This document shows, piece after piece, positions 54,601-62,059 of a stretch of 64,000 bases of DNA; the stretch's first letter is position 1; each line of letters starts with the position of its first letter. The translations under genes were made by a program, and so were the position numbers. Source of the DNA: a bacterium (GTDB lineage Bacteria > Bacteroidota > Ignavibacteria > Kapaibacteriales > UBA7675); assembly GCA_030430495.1 (NCBI GenBank), contig JAUIKM010000012.1, positions 62,001-126,000 of the forward strand, written 5' to 3'. The notes below the pieces were generated by a model. That model made no database searches. It was given only the letters and a program-made list of their open reading frames with translations, and was not told the origin of the DNA.

Positions 54601-56125
54601 GGGCCGCTACATTCTGGCCGCCCGCATGAACGTCCCCGGCGGCGATCCCGAGCCGCTGAACGACTCGACCCACGGCGAGTTCAACCTGGTCTTTGGCCAG
54701 GCGTTTGCCTACGACCCGCCGAACCTGTCCGGAACAAACGACGTGCCGCAGTTCTCGCAGGCCGTCGGTAAAGGTCTCAACCTCTCCGGCTCCAACAGCG
54801 GCGGATTCACGGCATCTTCGGCCTTCGGCGCCGACGCCGGCAACCGCTCCGGTCAGATCGCCATGAAGTTTGAGCTGTTCGCGCAGGATACGCTCCTCGG
54901 TTATCAGGCGCACTTCGGCAGCCTCAACTCCGATATTCTAAACGTCACGTATTCGCTCTATGAAGGCGACCAGGTTCCTGGGGCGCGGCAGGTTTCCGGT
55001 ACGCGTATGCTGCGTCAGCGCGGACTCTACGACCTGGACGCTCAGGGCGACCCGGCCGCGTTTAACTCCGATCCGATCTTCAATGAGTACGCCACCTACC
55101 TGCTGCCGAAAGAAGTGGTGCTTTCGCCGGGTACTTACTGGATGGCCGTGGCTCAGATGGGGACGGAAGGTTTTGAACTTGGCGCCACGGCTTCGCGCAT
55201 GGGCATGCAGACGACGAACTACACGACGATTCCGGTTCTCGGCGTCAGCGGCACCAGCCTCGTCATCGACAAAACGCTGCGCGAGCGCAATCGCTCAGGC
55301 CAGCTGATAAACGGCAGCTTTTTCAGCTATGAAAACACCTATCGCAGCGGCGCCTGGTCGCAGTTTACGCCGACCATCGGCAATCCGGCCTATGCGCATC
55401 GCGCTCACGATGGTCGGGTTCAGGGGCACCTCACGTACTCGCGCGGCAGCTGGATTCCGCTGATCCGCCCCTACTTTGGTGAGCGTTCCTTCAACGACCC
55501 GCCGCAGTATGTCGACTTCTTAAAGTGCGAGGAGTTTAAACCGGTGGAACTGACCGACTTCAACGGCGAATCGCTGCCGCCCGCCGGTATCGAACTGTAC
55601 TGGGCAACGGCTTCGGAAAGCAACAACGCCGGTTTCTACGTCGAGCGCCGCATGGCCGGTTCCGACAGCGAATACCTGTCGCTCGGTTTTGTTCAGGGCG
55701 CCGGCTCTTCGACGGCTCCGGTCAGTTACGACTTCCTGGATGCCGACGTCTTCCGCGGCGAAAGCTACGAATACCGTCTGCGCCAGGTCGACTTCGACGG
55801 CACTGTTTCATTCTCGCGTGCTATCACGCTGGAATACGACTACGCCGACGGATTGCAACTCGTTAACAAACCGAATCCGTTTACGGAAACGACCGACATT
55901 ACTTTCAGCATCCCGGGCGCTTCCAGGGTACGCCTCGAAATCATCGACGTGCTGGGCAATTCCGTCCGCGTTCTGCACGACGGCGACATGCGTCCGGCCG
56001 CCGAGAGAACGATCTCATGGGATACGCGCGACAACACGGGCGCCGAAGTCGCCGCAGGCGCTTACATCTGCCGTCTGACTATCGGCAATGAGACGGTCAT
56101 TCGCACTCTGAACGTTGTGAAGTAA
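51620..56125 (+). CDS. T9SS cargo surface protein, paralog P4 (near-twin of P1)
   Basis: 1501 residues from ATG 51620 (RBS GGAG six bases upstream, signal peptide to about residue 20). The protein is almost the same as P1 throughout, with only scattered substitutions; the clearest difference is near residues 1115-1135. It has the same nidogen-like blocks, fibronectin-like domain and type A sorting domain (PNPFTETTDITF to RTLNVVK). The DNA differs far more than the protein. Where P1 uses TTC-AAC, CGT and GGT, P4 often uses TTT-AAC, CGC and GGC, and only about 790 codons in a row lack TTA, CTA and TCA. This suggests lower or conditional expression, or a copy under weaker selection. P1 and P4 flank the more divergent P2 and P3. 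Confidence 0.9.
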   Translation: MKRVFLAVLALILLGSIPLLAGGKGSADELLRRSAGASYPQPFDTEADWPRTSPPISTGYYIVDSEDGAGDPYTPKPSELFVDTTTERGTWRRIISGPNQFPSEYWDDFAEGHMYFRNPGNKDDSTDNAFAGPMRIGFPFYFNGVRYDSFYVSTNGLIALSNRRYFYNSETGERTIPEGQPTAWDPQSDDTRARIDPDADGLKDPIADDWGYTWVACGGDPSNPTGGIRWPTNSNLTDFGPGPGINTTNIIQDAPIIAPFWDDWQLSQFNNEFNLKEDYGQVWFKRSVSRDRLTIYFLQLSPIGLKTNPNGGTINFAENNRIGQGSPAFYINAQVTLNRSDSTVNFLYRFKNPPLFVVGNRPVDPWAVVRFNATVGVRGKARYIDDNFQEQRYTQHSTYLWNQNVFVVGPVNSETSTPNTDLAVKFKQYKNVLRVVRIKYLIPDPTDGKFNISVSDPNNYELLVGDQLLGAIQPVAIFQNLTNDIQGSRGVNFQKQELTFRTRFKIQNDILDDATVYSRQVCVDEFALANPELSGVQLVDFAGEPVPFKGKGVPPYGFVEVRFPAYKTNQFLPNQIGRLTSLVIGEPAQCSGARITYGDEWAFDDTTRVRLFGIRVLNSFSDNVTDFNFSRREGTLPSVNKWVSLGAEAVDGDANTFNPPPPRGEFSSANNEFVTLNSPVIRMNRFDLAGNDLAPNGDEIRSFPIDLRGRSSAVLSFSYQRTGVPPDNTFDRGWSDATLIGPEIRVVRDGNWETTSPVQRPDLLELDFANPSPDAYHNITNIGTRGWGTHPNLADPDKPITGNPSFTVFGGGGHRRGWHEMNSDSALTKADGLRYDQFDDGKDQEFNKVFVEIPRYILDAPNDGARWFRFKMTVRANRNSSPPDPQDDDDRFYIDNTAILFPTENPDLEISLVRVNWPYTMVPASQAVEVPVEVKLSNNSIIPSRAFAVQVIIKERGASDELRVYCRAQTLPFLRAQTESVKAFPEWNARQTRPGRYILAARMNVPGGDPEPLNDSTHGEFNLVFGQAFAYDPPNLSGTNDVPQFSQAVGKGLNLSGSNSGGFTASSAFGADAGNRSGQIAMKFELFAQDTLLGYQAHFGSLNSDILNVTYSLYEGDQVPGARQVSGTRMLRQRGLYDLDAQGDPAAFNSDPIFNEYATYLLPKEVVLSPGTYWMAVAQMGTEGFELGATASRMGMQTTNYTTIPVLGVSGTSLVIDKTLRERNRSGQLINGSFFSYENTYRSGAWSQFTPTIGNPAYAHRAHDGRVQGHLTYSRGSWIPLIRPYFGERSFNDPPQYVDFLKCEEFKPVELTDFNGESLPPAGIELYWATASESNNAGFYVERRMAGSDSEYLSLGFVQGAGSSTAPVSYDFLDADVFRGESYEYRLRQVDFDGTVSFSRAITLEYDYADGLQLVNKPNPFTETTDITFSIPGASRVRLEIIDVLGNSVRVLHDGDMRPAAERTISWDTRDNTGAEVAAGAYICRLTIGNETVIRTLNVVK

Positions 56126-56155
56126 TTCACAATCGTTCCAAGGTAAACAGACGGG

Positions 56156-56193
56156 AAAACCTCCGGGCAGCAATGTTCGGAGGTTTTCTTGTT
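56156..56193 (+). terminator. Terminator after P4
   Basis: AAAACCTCCG (56156-56165) pairs with CGGAGGTTTT (56178-56187); CTTGTTT follows. It is a diverged copy of the P1 terminator. Confidence 0.88.
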
Positions 56194-56263
56194 TAATATG
56201 TGCGGGATCACCGCTGCTCCGCCCGGGTGTTCGAGGGCGAGTGTTTAACGCGTTGTGCGCAGT

Positions 56264-56336
56264 TGTTAAACAGCGCTTTGAGCCCTTGCCTGCGCTGCGG
56301 TCTCAGGCTCGGCGCGATTTTCTTGCTTGTCGGCGA
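56264..56336. repeat. Dispersed intergenic repeat A, copy 2
   Basis: It matches 50815-50887 from the TTAAACAGCGCTTTGAG block to the final TTGTCG. Both copies follow a paralog of the T9SS array, P3 and P4. Confidence 0.75.
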
Positions 56337-57084
56337 GCTGGAATTCACTCAATCCGCGGTCGGCGGAGAAGTGATGCACCGCGAGTTTGACGTTGGCCGT
56401 TGGATTGGCGGGCAAGCGTCTCGGGTGGACAGGGCGTTCTGCAGTGTTGTCATTTACAGGTTTGGTCGCGTTTGCCATGTGCGGCGACAGCGGCTTCCGC
56501 GGGGTGACGGGCCGCGATCGGCCTGGAGCCGTTCAAGCAATAAAACTGACCGCTCAACCAGGAAGTTTGCACCGTTCAGTTTTTTGCGGTAGGAAAGGGT
56601 GGGCGAGATGGTTAAGCTTGTTTTGACGGCGCGCAGCATGCGGCGTGTTGGTCAGCGAACCCGACGAACGGAATCCCGAAAAAATCTGCACGGAAGCAGG
56701 GTGGGAGGCGTGCGTTTGAGCGTGGAGGAGTATACCCGAGGTGGTGGCGGGGCGGGCCCCTAAGATCAAGGCAGAGGTGCGTCCAACAGCCTGCAAGCCC
56801 CAAGCCGTAAAGCCGTAAGCGCAGTAAAATCAATCACTTATGGCAAACCTCCTCGCCGGGCGCCGCCAAACAATCGCTCCGGTTCCCGCAAATTTTACTC
56901 GCATACTTCAGCGCCGACGATTCCACACTGAACGCATCTGCTCCGAACTCGAACGGCCTCCAACTGCGGCTGAGCGGTTTCTGCCTGTCGGCTGAGTTGC
57001 TGGTCTCGGCGACACAGTTGCTTCGGGCTGGGGGACTTGGGACGGCGCTCGGCGACTTGCAATTTCGCGCTCTTGTGTTTCCGA

Positions 57085-57116
57085 TTTGCGGCCGCGCCGC
57101 GCGCGCCGTATTTTTG
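57085..57116 (+). promoter_or_regulatory. Bacteroidota-type promoter of HIT gene
   Basis: TTTG (57085-57088), 20 bp of GC-rich sequence, then TATTTTTG (57109-57116), a perfect TAnnTTTG box, 38 nt before ATG 57155. Confidence 0.7.
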
Positions 57117-57154
57117 ACGCAGTCCACGCTGCCATCTAATCAGGGAGCCGATCA

Positions 57155-57499
57155 ATGTCCGACAGCATTTTTACCAAAATCATCAATCGCGAAATTCCCG
57201 CGAATATCGAGTACGAAGACGATCAGTTGATCGTTATCCACGATATCAACCCGCAGGCGCCCACGCACCTGCTCATTGTCCCCAAAAAAGTCATCCCGAC
57301 CATTAATCACGCCGATGCGTCCGACCGCGAACTGCTCGGTGAGATGATCCTGCGCGCCCAGGCCGTCGCCGCCAAACTCGGTTTTGCCGAAGACGGCTAT
57401 CGGCTCGTGTTTAACTGCAATCTGCACGGCGGACAGGAGGTATATCATATCCACCTCCACCTGCTCGGCGAACGACAGATGAAGTGGCCTCCAGGCTGA
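57155..57499 (+). CDS. Histidine triad (HIT/HINT) family protein
   Basis: 114 residues, normal for the HINT branch of the HIT superfamily, cytoplasmic hydrolases of nucleoside phosphoramidates and related nucleotides. The start MSDSIFTKIINREIPA is typical. The catalytic triad motif is H98-I-H100-L-H102 in VYHIHLHLLG, preceded by NLHGGQ. The RBS AGGGAG stands seven bases before the ATG. A good Bacteroidota promoter lies just upstream and a small hairpin follows the gene. The ABC transporter genes start 94 nt downstream and may be read partly from the same promoter. Confidence 0.95.
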   Translation: MSDSIFTKIINREIPANIEYEDDQLIVIHDINPQAPTHLLIVPKKVIPTINHADASDRELLGEMILRAQAVAAKLGFAEDGYRLVFNCNLHGGQEVYHIHLHLLGERQMKWPPG

Positions 57500-57539
57500 T
57501 TTTTCAATCCCCGCGGCTGCTTTATGCCCGGATGCAAGA

Positions 57540-57563
57540 TTGTTGCTTAGGCAACAAGTTTTC
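57540..57563 (+). terminator. Weak terminator-like hairpin after HIT gene
   Basis: TTGTTGC (57540-57546) pairs with GCAACAA (57551-57557) around TTAG, followed by GTTTTC. The tail is short, so partial read-through to the ABC transporter genes is likely. Confidence 0.4.
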
Positions 57564-57593
57564 AACCTTCGAACCTCCAGAGGCCCCAGGTCT

Positions 57594-58295
57594 ATGAGTC
57601 AAGCCAGTGTCCTGTCAATGCGCCACGTCGTTAAACTCCGCGGCCGCGGCGACGATATCTTCCGCTTTGCCGTCAAAGCGTTTGACATTGCCGCTACAGG
57701 TGAAATGGCCGTCACGGGGCCCAGCGGCTCGGGCAAGTCGACCCTGCTCAACCTCGTCTCGGGACTCATTACGCCCGACAGCGGAACCATCACCCTCGCG
57801 GGCCAGGAAATCAGCGCCCTCGGTGAAGCGCAGCGCGACCGCGTGCGCGGTCGCTGCGTCGGCCAGGTCTACCAGACCTTCAACCTGCTGCAGGGTTTCT
57901 CCGCGCTCGAAAACGTGCTTCTGGGCCAGAGTTTTTCCGGCATGGCCGGCGCCGCCGCCCGCAGCCGCGCCGAGGAACTGCTGCAACGCATGGGCCTCGG
58001 TGAAAAACTCAAACGCCTGCCGTCCGAACTCTCCGTCGGCGAACAACAGCGCGTCGCCGTGGCGCGAGCGCTCATCCACAAACCGCAGCTGATTCTGGCC
58101 GACGAACCGACGGCCAACCTCGACGACCCCAATTCGCGCAAAGTCGTCGAAGCCCTGCGCGAACTGGCGCAGGAAGCCGGCGCAGCTCTGCTGCTCGTCA
58201 GTCACGATCAGCGCGTGATCGAGATGATGCCCGCCGTTACCGACATTTCGTCCATTGTTTCGATGACCAGACCAAGCGGGGAGGCGGTACGATGA
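57594..58295 (+). CDS. ABC transporter ATPase, MacB/LolD type
   Basis: 233 residues. The Walker A motif is GPSGSGKST (42-50), the signature LSVGEQQRVAVARA and the Walker B LILADEPTANLDDP. This is the nucleotide-binding subunit of a MacB/LolD/FtsE-like transporter, the class that works with FtsX-type permeases. The ATG at 57594 is preferred because an in-frame upstream start (57540) would add residues not typical of the family. Its stop overlaps the permease start (ATGA), so the two are translationally coupled and form one transporter. The DUF3299 gene downstream points to a metal-related task. Confidence 0.93.
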   Translation: MSQASVLSMRHVVKLRGRGDDIFRFAVKAFDIAATGEMAVTGPSGSGKSTLLNLVSGLITPDSGTITLAGQEISALGEAQRDRVRGRCVGQVYQTFNLLQGFSALENVLLGQSFSGMAGAAARSRAEELLQRMGLGEKLKRLPSELSVGEQQRVAVARALIHKPQLILADEPTANLDDPNSRKVVEALRELAQEAGAALLLVSHDQRVIEMMPAVTDISSIVSMTRPSGEAVR

Positions 58296-59770
58296 CCATC
58301 TGGGGAATTCTCCTGCGCATGCTGCGCCAGCGCGCCGTCGCGACCTTTCTGACCGCCGTCACAATCGCCGCCGGCGTCGCCCTCGTGGCCGCCACCTTGA
58401 TTTTGCGCGAGGAAAGCGAACGCGCCTTCGCCCAGAAAGAAACCGGCTTCGAAATCCTCGTCGGCGCCAAAGGCAGCCCGTTGCAGCTCGTGCTCAACTC
58501 GCTCTACAACGTCGGTCCGCCCGTCGGCAACATCGCCTACGGTTTTCTGGATTCCGTCAAAGCCGATCCGCGCGTCAACCTGGCGCTGCCGATGGTCACC
58601 GGGGATAACGTGCTCGGGTATCGCGTCATAGGCGTGGCGTCCGACTTCTTTACGCAGTTTGAATTCCGCCGCGGTGAAAACGTCAAACTGGCCGAAGGCG
58701 CGGCGTTTACGGCCGACTACGAAGCCGTGATCGGCGCGGACATCGCCGCCGCCGGCGACATCCGGCTCAACGACGTCGTGACTATGACGCACGGCATCGT
58801 CGACGAGGAAAGCCAAACGCATGCCCACGGTCAGGTGCGCGTCTGCGGCGTGCTCGAACCGACGGGCACCGCCATCGACCGCAGCGTCTACACCAGCCTC
58901 GCAACCGTGTGGGATGTGCATTACGTCGAGTATGAAGAGCAGCGCCTCGCGGCCGAAGCGGCGCAAGCCGAGTTTGCCGCCGAAGAGCCGGACGCCGACG
59001 ACCCGGAGGTTAACAAAAAAATTCAAGGGGAAGCGGAAACCCACGATCATTCGGACCATGACCACGATCACGGCCAGGTCGACGATGTGCACGATCACGC
59101 GGACCATGACCACGATCACGGCGACCACGATCACGCGGACCATGACCACGATCACGGCGACCACGCGCATCACCTGCACACGGCTCCGGGCGAAAAAATT
59201 GCGCATGAAATTCCGGTCGAATTTCAGACGATCAGTTCGGTGGCGGTCAAGCTGAAAAGCCCGATCTTTTTCGAGAGTTTTATCCGGCTGATCAATGAGA
59301 ACAGCATCGCGCAGGCCACGATGCCGGTGCGCGAAATCCAGAGCCTCTTTGCCATCGTCGGAAACGTCAACGGCATTTTGCTGGCCGTTTCCTGGCTGGT
59401 AATTGTGATCGGCGCGCTCTCGATTTTTGTGTCCATCTACAACTCGCTCAACGAACGCAAACGCGAAATCGCCATTCTGCGCTCGCTCGGGGCGCGCCGC
59501 CGCACGATTTTTGGCCTGATCGAACTTGAGGCGATGGCCATCGCACTCTGCGGTTCCCTGGCCGGAATCATTCTGGCGCACCTGGGCCTCAACTTCTTCG
59601 GCGCTGAGATTTCGGCGCGCGTCGGCGTCAATCTCGATTTTGCGCTCTGGTACAACTTCGAACTGCTGCTGATGGCGGGCGTGGTCCTGCTGGCGGCGCT
59701 GGTGGCCTGCGTGCCGGCCTGGAAAGCCTACCGCGTGGACGTGGCGCACAACCTGGCCCCGATCTCCTGA
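58292..59770 (+). CDS. FtsX/MacB-type ABC permease with His-rich loop
   Basis: 492 residues. One transmembrane segment lies near the N-terminus (about 12-36). A periplasmic MacB-like domain follows, then three C-terminal segments (about 360-390, 415-440, 450-480) around the NERKREIAILRSLGARR block usual for this family. The unusual part is a stretch at about 250-295 with repeated HDHADHDHDHGD units, inserted in the periplasmic domain and typical of zinc-, copper- or nickel-binding loops. It is encoded by 36-bp DNA repeats. With the adjacent DUF3299 protein this suggests metal sensing, import or trafficking rather than lipoprotein or drug transport. Similar transporter/DUF3299 neighbourhoods occur in zinc-regulated loci of proteobacteria, as far as I recall. 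Confidence 0.9.
   Translation: MTIWGILLRMLRQRAVATFLTAVTIAAGVALVAATLILREESERAFAQKETGFEILVGAKGSPLQLVLNSLYNVGPPVGNIAYGFLDSVKADPRVNLALPMVTGDNVLGYRVIGVASDFFTQFEFRRGENVKLAEGAAFTADYEAVIGADIAAAGDIRLNDVVTMTHGIVDEESQTHAHGQVRVCGVLEPTGTAIDRSVYTSLATVWDVHYVEYEEQRLAAEAAQAEFAAEEPDADDPEVNKKIQGEAETHDHSDHDHDHGQVDDVHDHADHDHDHGDHDHADHDHDHGDHAHHLHTAPGEKIAHEIPVEFQTISSVAVKLKSPIFFESFIRLINENSIAQATMPVREIQSLFAIVGNVNGILLAVSWLVIVIGALSIFVSIYNSLNERKREIAILRSLGARRRTIFGLIELEAMAIALCGSLAGIILAHLGLNFFGAEISARVGVNLDFALWYNFELLLMAGVVLLAALVACVPAWKAYRVDVAHNLAPIS
59090..59161 (+). repeat. 36-bp tandem repeat encoding the His-rich loop
   Basis: Two perfect 36-bp copies (59090-59125 and 59126-59161), each starting CACGATCACGCGGACC, encode HDHADHDHDHGD. 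A third, imperfect copy lies at 59042-59074. The frame is kept, so copy-number change would alter the number of metal-binding His residues. Confidence 0.88.
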
Positions 59771-59881
59771 GGCGCGCGGCGCGGCAATTTCCAACATCGT
59801 CAGCGGCCGCGCGTCTGTTGTGCCTGGCGTGACATTTCCCGACGCTGTTTTTCCAGGCCAATCCAAAACTTCCGCTTGAGC

Positions 59882-60358
59882 ATGATTCTTTTGTTAACCT
59901 CGCAGTTGTCATCGTCCATCCGCACAGTCGGCCTCGCGCTGCTGATCGCGACGGCGCTGATGCTGCCGCAGAACGTCAATTCAACGACGCCTGCGCCGGA
60001 AGTCAAGTACAAACGCGTGTCCTTCGGTGTTCTCGGTCTCTACGTGCCGGGCTCGCCGCCGCCCAAAAAGGTGCTGGAACTGGATGGGCAGAACATCGAA
60101 ATGCTCGGTTTCCTGGCGGCGATCAACCAGCTGGAGGACATGGAGGAGTTTATCGTCTCCAAAGTGCCGCCGCTGAACTGTTATTGCCATCCGGCAACCA
60201 AGGTCAATGAAATGCTGATGGTCCGGACGCCGAAAGGCAAGGGGATAGATTTCAAGTCCGGCATTGTAAAAATCCGCGGCAAGCTGCACGTCAGCAAAGA
60301 CATCAAAAGTGAGTACGACGGCCCGATGTACGAGCTCGAATGCTACGAGGTGCTCTGA
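59882..60358 (+). CDS. Exported DUF3299-like protein
   Basis: 158 residues from ATG 59882. An N-terminal hydrophobic segment (VGLALLIATALML) acts as a signal peptide or anchor. The body matches the DUF3299 pattern: VLELDGQNIEMLGFLAAIN (strand-turn), then EEFIVSKVPPLNCYCHPATKVNEMLMV with a Cys-x-Cys-His cluster, then VKIRGKLHVS. DUF3299 proteins are small exported proteins of unknown function often next to ABC transporters linked to metals. The C-x-C-H cluster could bind a metal ion. It lies 111 nt after the His-rich permease, with no terminator between, so all three genes probably form an operon. Confidence 0.78.
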   Translation: MILLLTSQLSSSIRTVGLALLIATALMLPQNVNSTTPAPEVKYKRVSFGVLGLYVPGSPPPKKVLELDGQNIEMLGFLAAINQLEDMEEFIVSKVPPLNCYCHPATKVNEMLMVRTPKGKGIDFKSGIVKIRGKLHVSKDIKSEYDGPMYELECYEVL

Positions 60359-60401
60359 ACCCGCGCGCTCCGGCGCTGTATTAACCCGATATCAGACAAA
60401 C

Positions 60402-61370
60402 GTGAAACGAACAAAAAAACCATCCGGGAGCGGCGCGGGATCGCGGCGCTCTTCGTCGTCTTCTCCCAAAAACCGCCGCTCCGGCGGCACGGCTTTCGGT
60501 CGCGGCTCCAAGTCCTCGCGTCTGCGCGGCCGCGGCGGTAAAAGCGGCGCGCGTCCCGCCAGACCCGAGCCCCTGCTGACCAAAGCCACAGTCGATGCGC
60601 GCGAAAAACCCGGCCTGCGCCTCAACAAATACCTGGCCAATGCCGGCATCGCCTCGCGCCGCAAAGCCGACGAACTGATCGAATCGGGCGTCGTCAAGGT
60701 CAACGGCAAAATCGTCACTGAACTCGGCATGCGCGTCGGCCCGGGCGACAGCGTCACCGTCAAGGGCGATCCCGTCTCCTTCGACAAACTGCTGACCTAC
60801 ATCCTGCTGAACAAACCGAAAGACTGCATCACGACCAACAGTGATGAAAAAGGGCGCACAACCGTGCTGGACGTGGTGAAATCCCGCGAGCGCATTTTTC
60901 CCGTCGGCCGCCTGGACCGCAACTCCACCGGGGTGCTCCTGCTGACCAACGACGGCGATCTGGCCTATCGCCTGACGCACCCCAAGTTTCAGGTGACTCG
61001 CGTGTACAAGGTGCGTCTGGACAAAGGCCTCCAGATCGACGATCTGCGCGCCATCGCCGGCGGCATCGAACTGGACGACGGCCCGACGCAGCCCTGTGAC
61101 ATTGCCATCGACTCGGGCGACCGCCGCGATGTGGTCATCAGCCTGACTGAGGGCCGCAACCGCGAGGTGCGCCGCATTTTTGAGGCGCGTGGTTATCTTG
61201 TGCGCAAACTGGATCGTAAAATTTACGCCACGCTGTCCACGCGCGGCATGGCGCGCGGCGACTTCCGTCATCTGACGCGTCAGGAAATTCGCGAACTGGA
61301 ACAAACTGTCGGTCTCAACGGGCGCGACGAGCTCATCCAGCAGCATTCGCGCCGTCGCCAATCCAAATAG
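60402..61370 (+). CDS. Pseudouridine synthase, RsuA/RluB/RluE family
   Basis: 322 residues from GTG 60402. The first 65 residues are a basic, Gly/Ser/Arg-rich tail, common in RluB-like enzymes and likely to touch rRNA. An S4 domain follows (about 67-125, LRLNKYLANAGIASRRKADEL), then the catalytic domain with Asp in GRLDRNSTGVLLLTNDGDL and the TEGRNREVRRIFEARGY block. The enzyme isomerises uridine in 16S or 23S rRNA; the exact site cannot be assigned. The start is 43 nt after the DUF3299 gene and lacks a clear RBS; a longer frame begins at 60309 but would overlap that gene. Confidence 0.92.
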   Translation: MKRTKKPSGSGAGSRRSSSSSPKNRRSGGTAFGRGSKSSRLRGRGGKSGARPARPEPLLTKATVDAREKPGLRLNKYLANAGIASRRKADELIESGVVKVNGKIVTELGMRVGPGDSVTVKGDPVSFDKLLTYILLNKPKDCITTNSDEKGRTTVLDVVKSRERIFPVGRLDRNSTGVLLLTNDGDLAYRLTHPKFQVTRVYKVRLDKGLQIDDLRAIAGGIELDDGPTQPCDIAIDSGDRRDVVISLTEGRNREVRRIFEARGYLVRKLDRKIYATLSTRGMARGDFRHLTRQEIRELEQTVGLNGRDELIQQHSRRRQSK

Positions 61371-61386
61371 TTTTTCGGGAGCGCTC

Positions 61387-61875
61387 ATGATTCAACAACT
61401 GCCTCGTCTCGCGGTCGCGGTCTGCTGTCTGATTCTCGCCTTGCACCTGTCCCTCCCGGCCCAGGATCGCTCCGCCGTTCCGCTGCCGACTTACACGCTG
61501 GCCGAAAACGATGTGCCAACCGAGCTGCGTAACATGGTCCGCGATTTTTTTGCACAGCTGGCGCAGAACAAACCCGTCGGCGCGTTCGACAAACTTTTGA
61601 CCGGCAGCCGCATACTGGACGATACCAGCAACGTGGCGACGCTGGTGCGGCAGTCGCAGCGCGCGCTGAATTTCTACGGTCCGCAGGAGAGCGTGGAGTT
61701 TATCAGCGCCGAAGCCGTTACGCCGTCCTTCATCCGCGTTCGTTACCTGGCCCTGCATCGCGTTTACCCCATCAAGTGGGTTTTCACCTTCTACCGTGCG
61801 CCGGCCGAAGGCTGGATCGTGGCGCTGCTGCGCCTGGACGACAAGGTGGAAAGCAGCTTTACCGACGGCTGGTAA
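61387..61875 (+). CDS. Small exported protein, NTF2-like fold suspected
   Basis: 162 residues. ATG 61387 follows GGGAG at 61377-61381. A signal peptide (LAVAVCCLILALHLSLPA) is followed by an alpha/beta domain of about 120 residues with ELRNMVRDFFAQLAQNKPVGAFDKLL, a pattern seen in small NTF2-like or DUF4864/DUF4019-like exported proteins. No catalytic motif is visible. The start is only 16 nt after the pseudouridine synthase stop, so they are probably cotranscribed. Function unknown. Confidence 0.8.
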   Translation: MIQQLPRLAVAVCCLILALHLSLPAQDRSAVPLPTYTLAENDVPTELRNMVRDFFAQLAQNKPVGAFDKLLTGSRILDDTSNVATLVRQSQRALNFYGPQESVEFISAEAVTPSFIRVRYLALHRVYPIKWVFTFYRAPAEGWIVALLRLDDKVESSFTDGW

Positions 61876-62059
61876 GGGCGGCCGGTGCGCCCTCGGCGCC
61901 TTGCCGCAAAGCCCTGCAACCTGCGCCGCGCGCTTGCGTAGGGAAGCGCCTGAATGCCCGCCGAAGGTCCACAATGCACGTCGCCGCTCAAACGTTGCAT
62001 CATGCATGGGCGGTGCGGCGCTACCGGGGTGAAGGACATACAATAGAAGGGACGAGAAG

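Larger units (their letters stand above)
56126..57154. other. Long gene-free stretch
   Basis: It carries the P4 terminator (56156-56193), dispersed repeat A copy 2 (56264-56336) and, at its end, the promoter of the HIT gene (57085-57116). Open frames such as 56200-56592 have no RBS or domain, run through the repeat and are rejected. From about 56340 to 57080 I see nothing further that can be named. Confidence 0.6.

Noticed and set aside
52532-54913. Antisense open frame of about 790 codons opposite P4
   Set aside because: Same cause as in P1; its translation resembles the P1 antisense frame only because the genes are paralogs.
56200-56592. Possible 130-codon gene after P4
   Set aside because: It runs through repeat A, lacks an RBS and domain, and its composition is that of translated GC-rich intergenic DNA.
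59042-59161. CRISPR-like array
   Set aside because: The 36-bp repeats are contiguous without spacers and encode the His-rich loop in frame.
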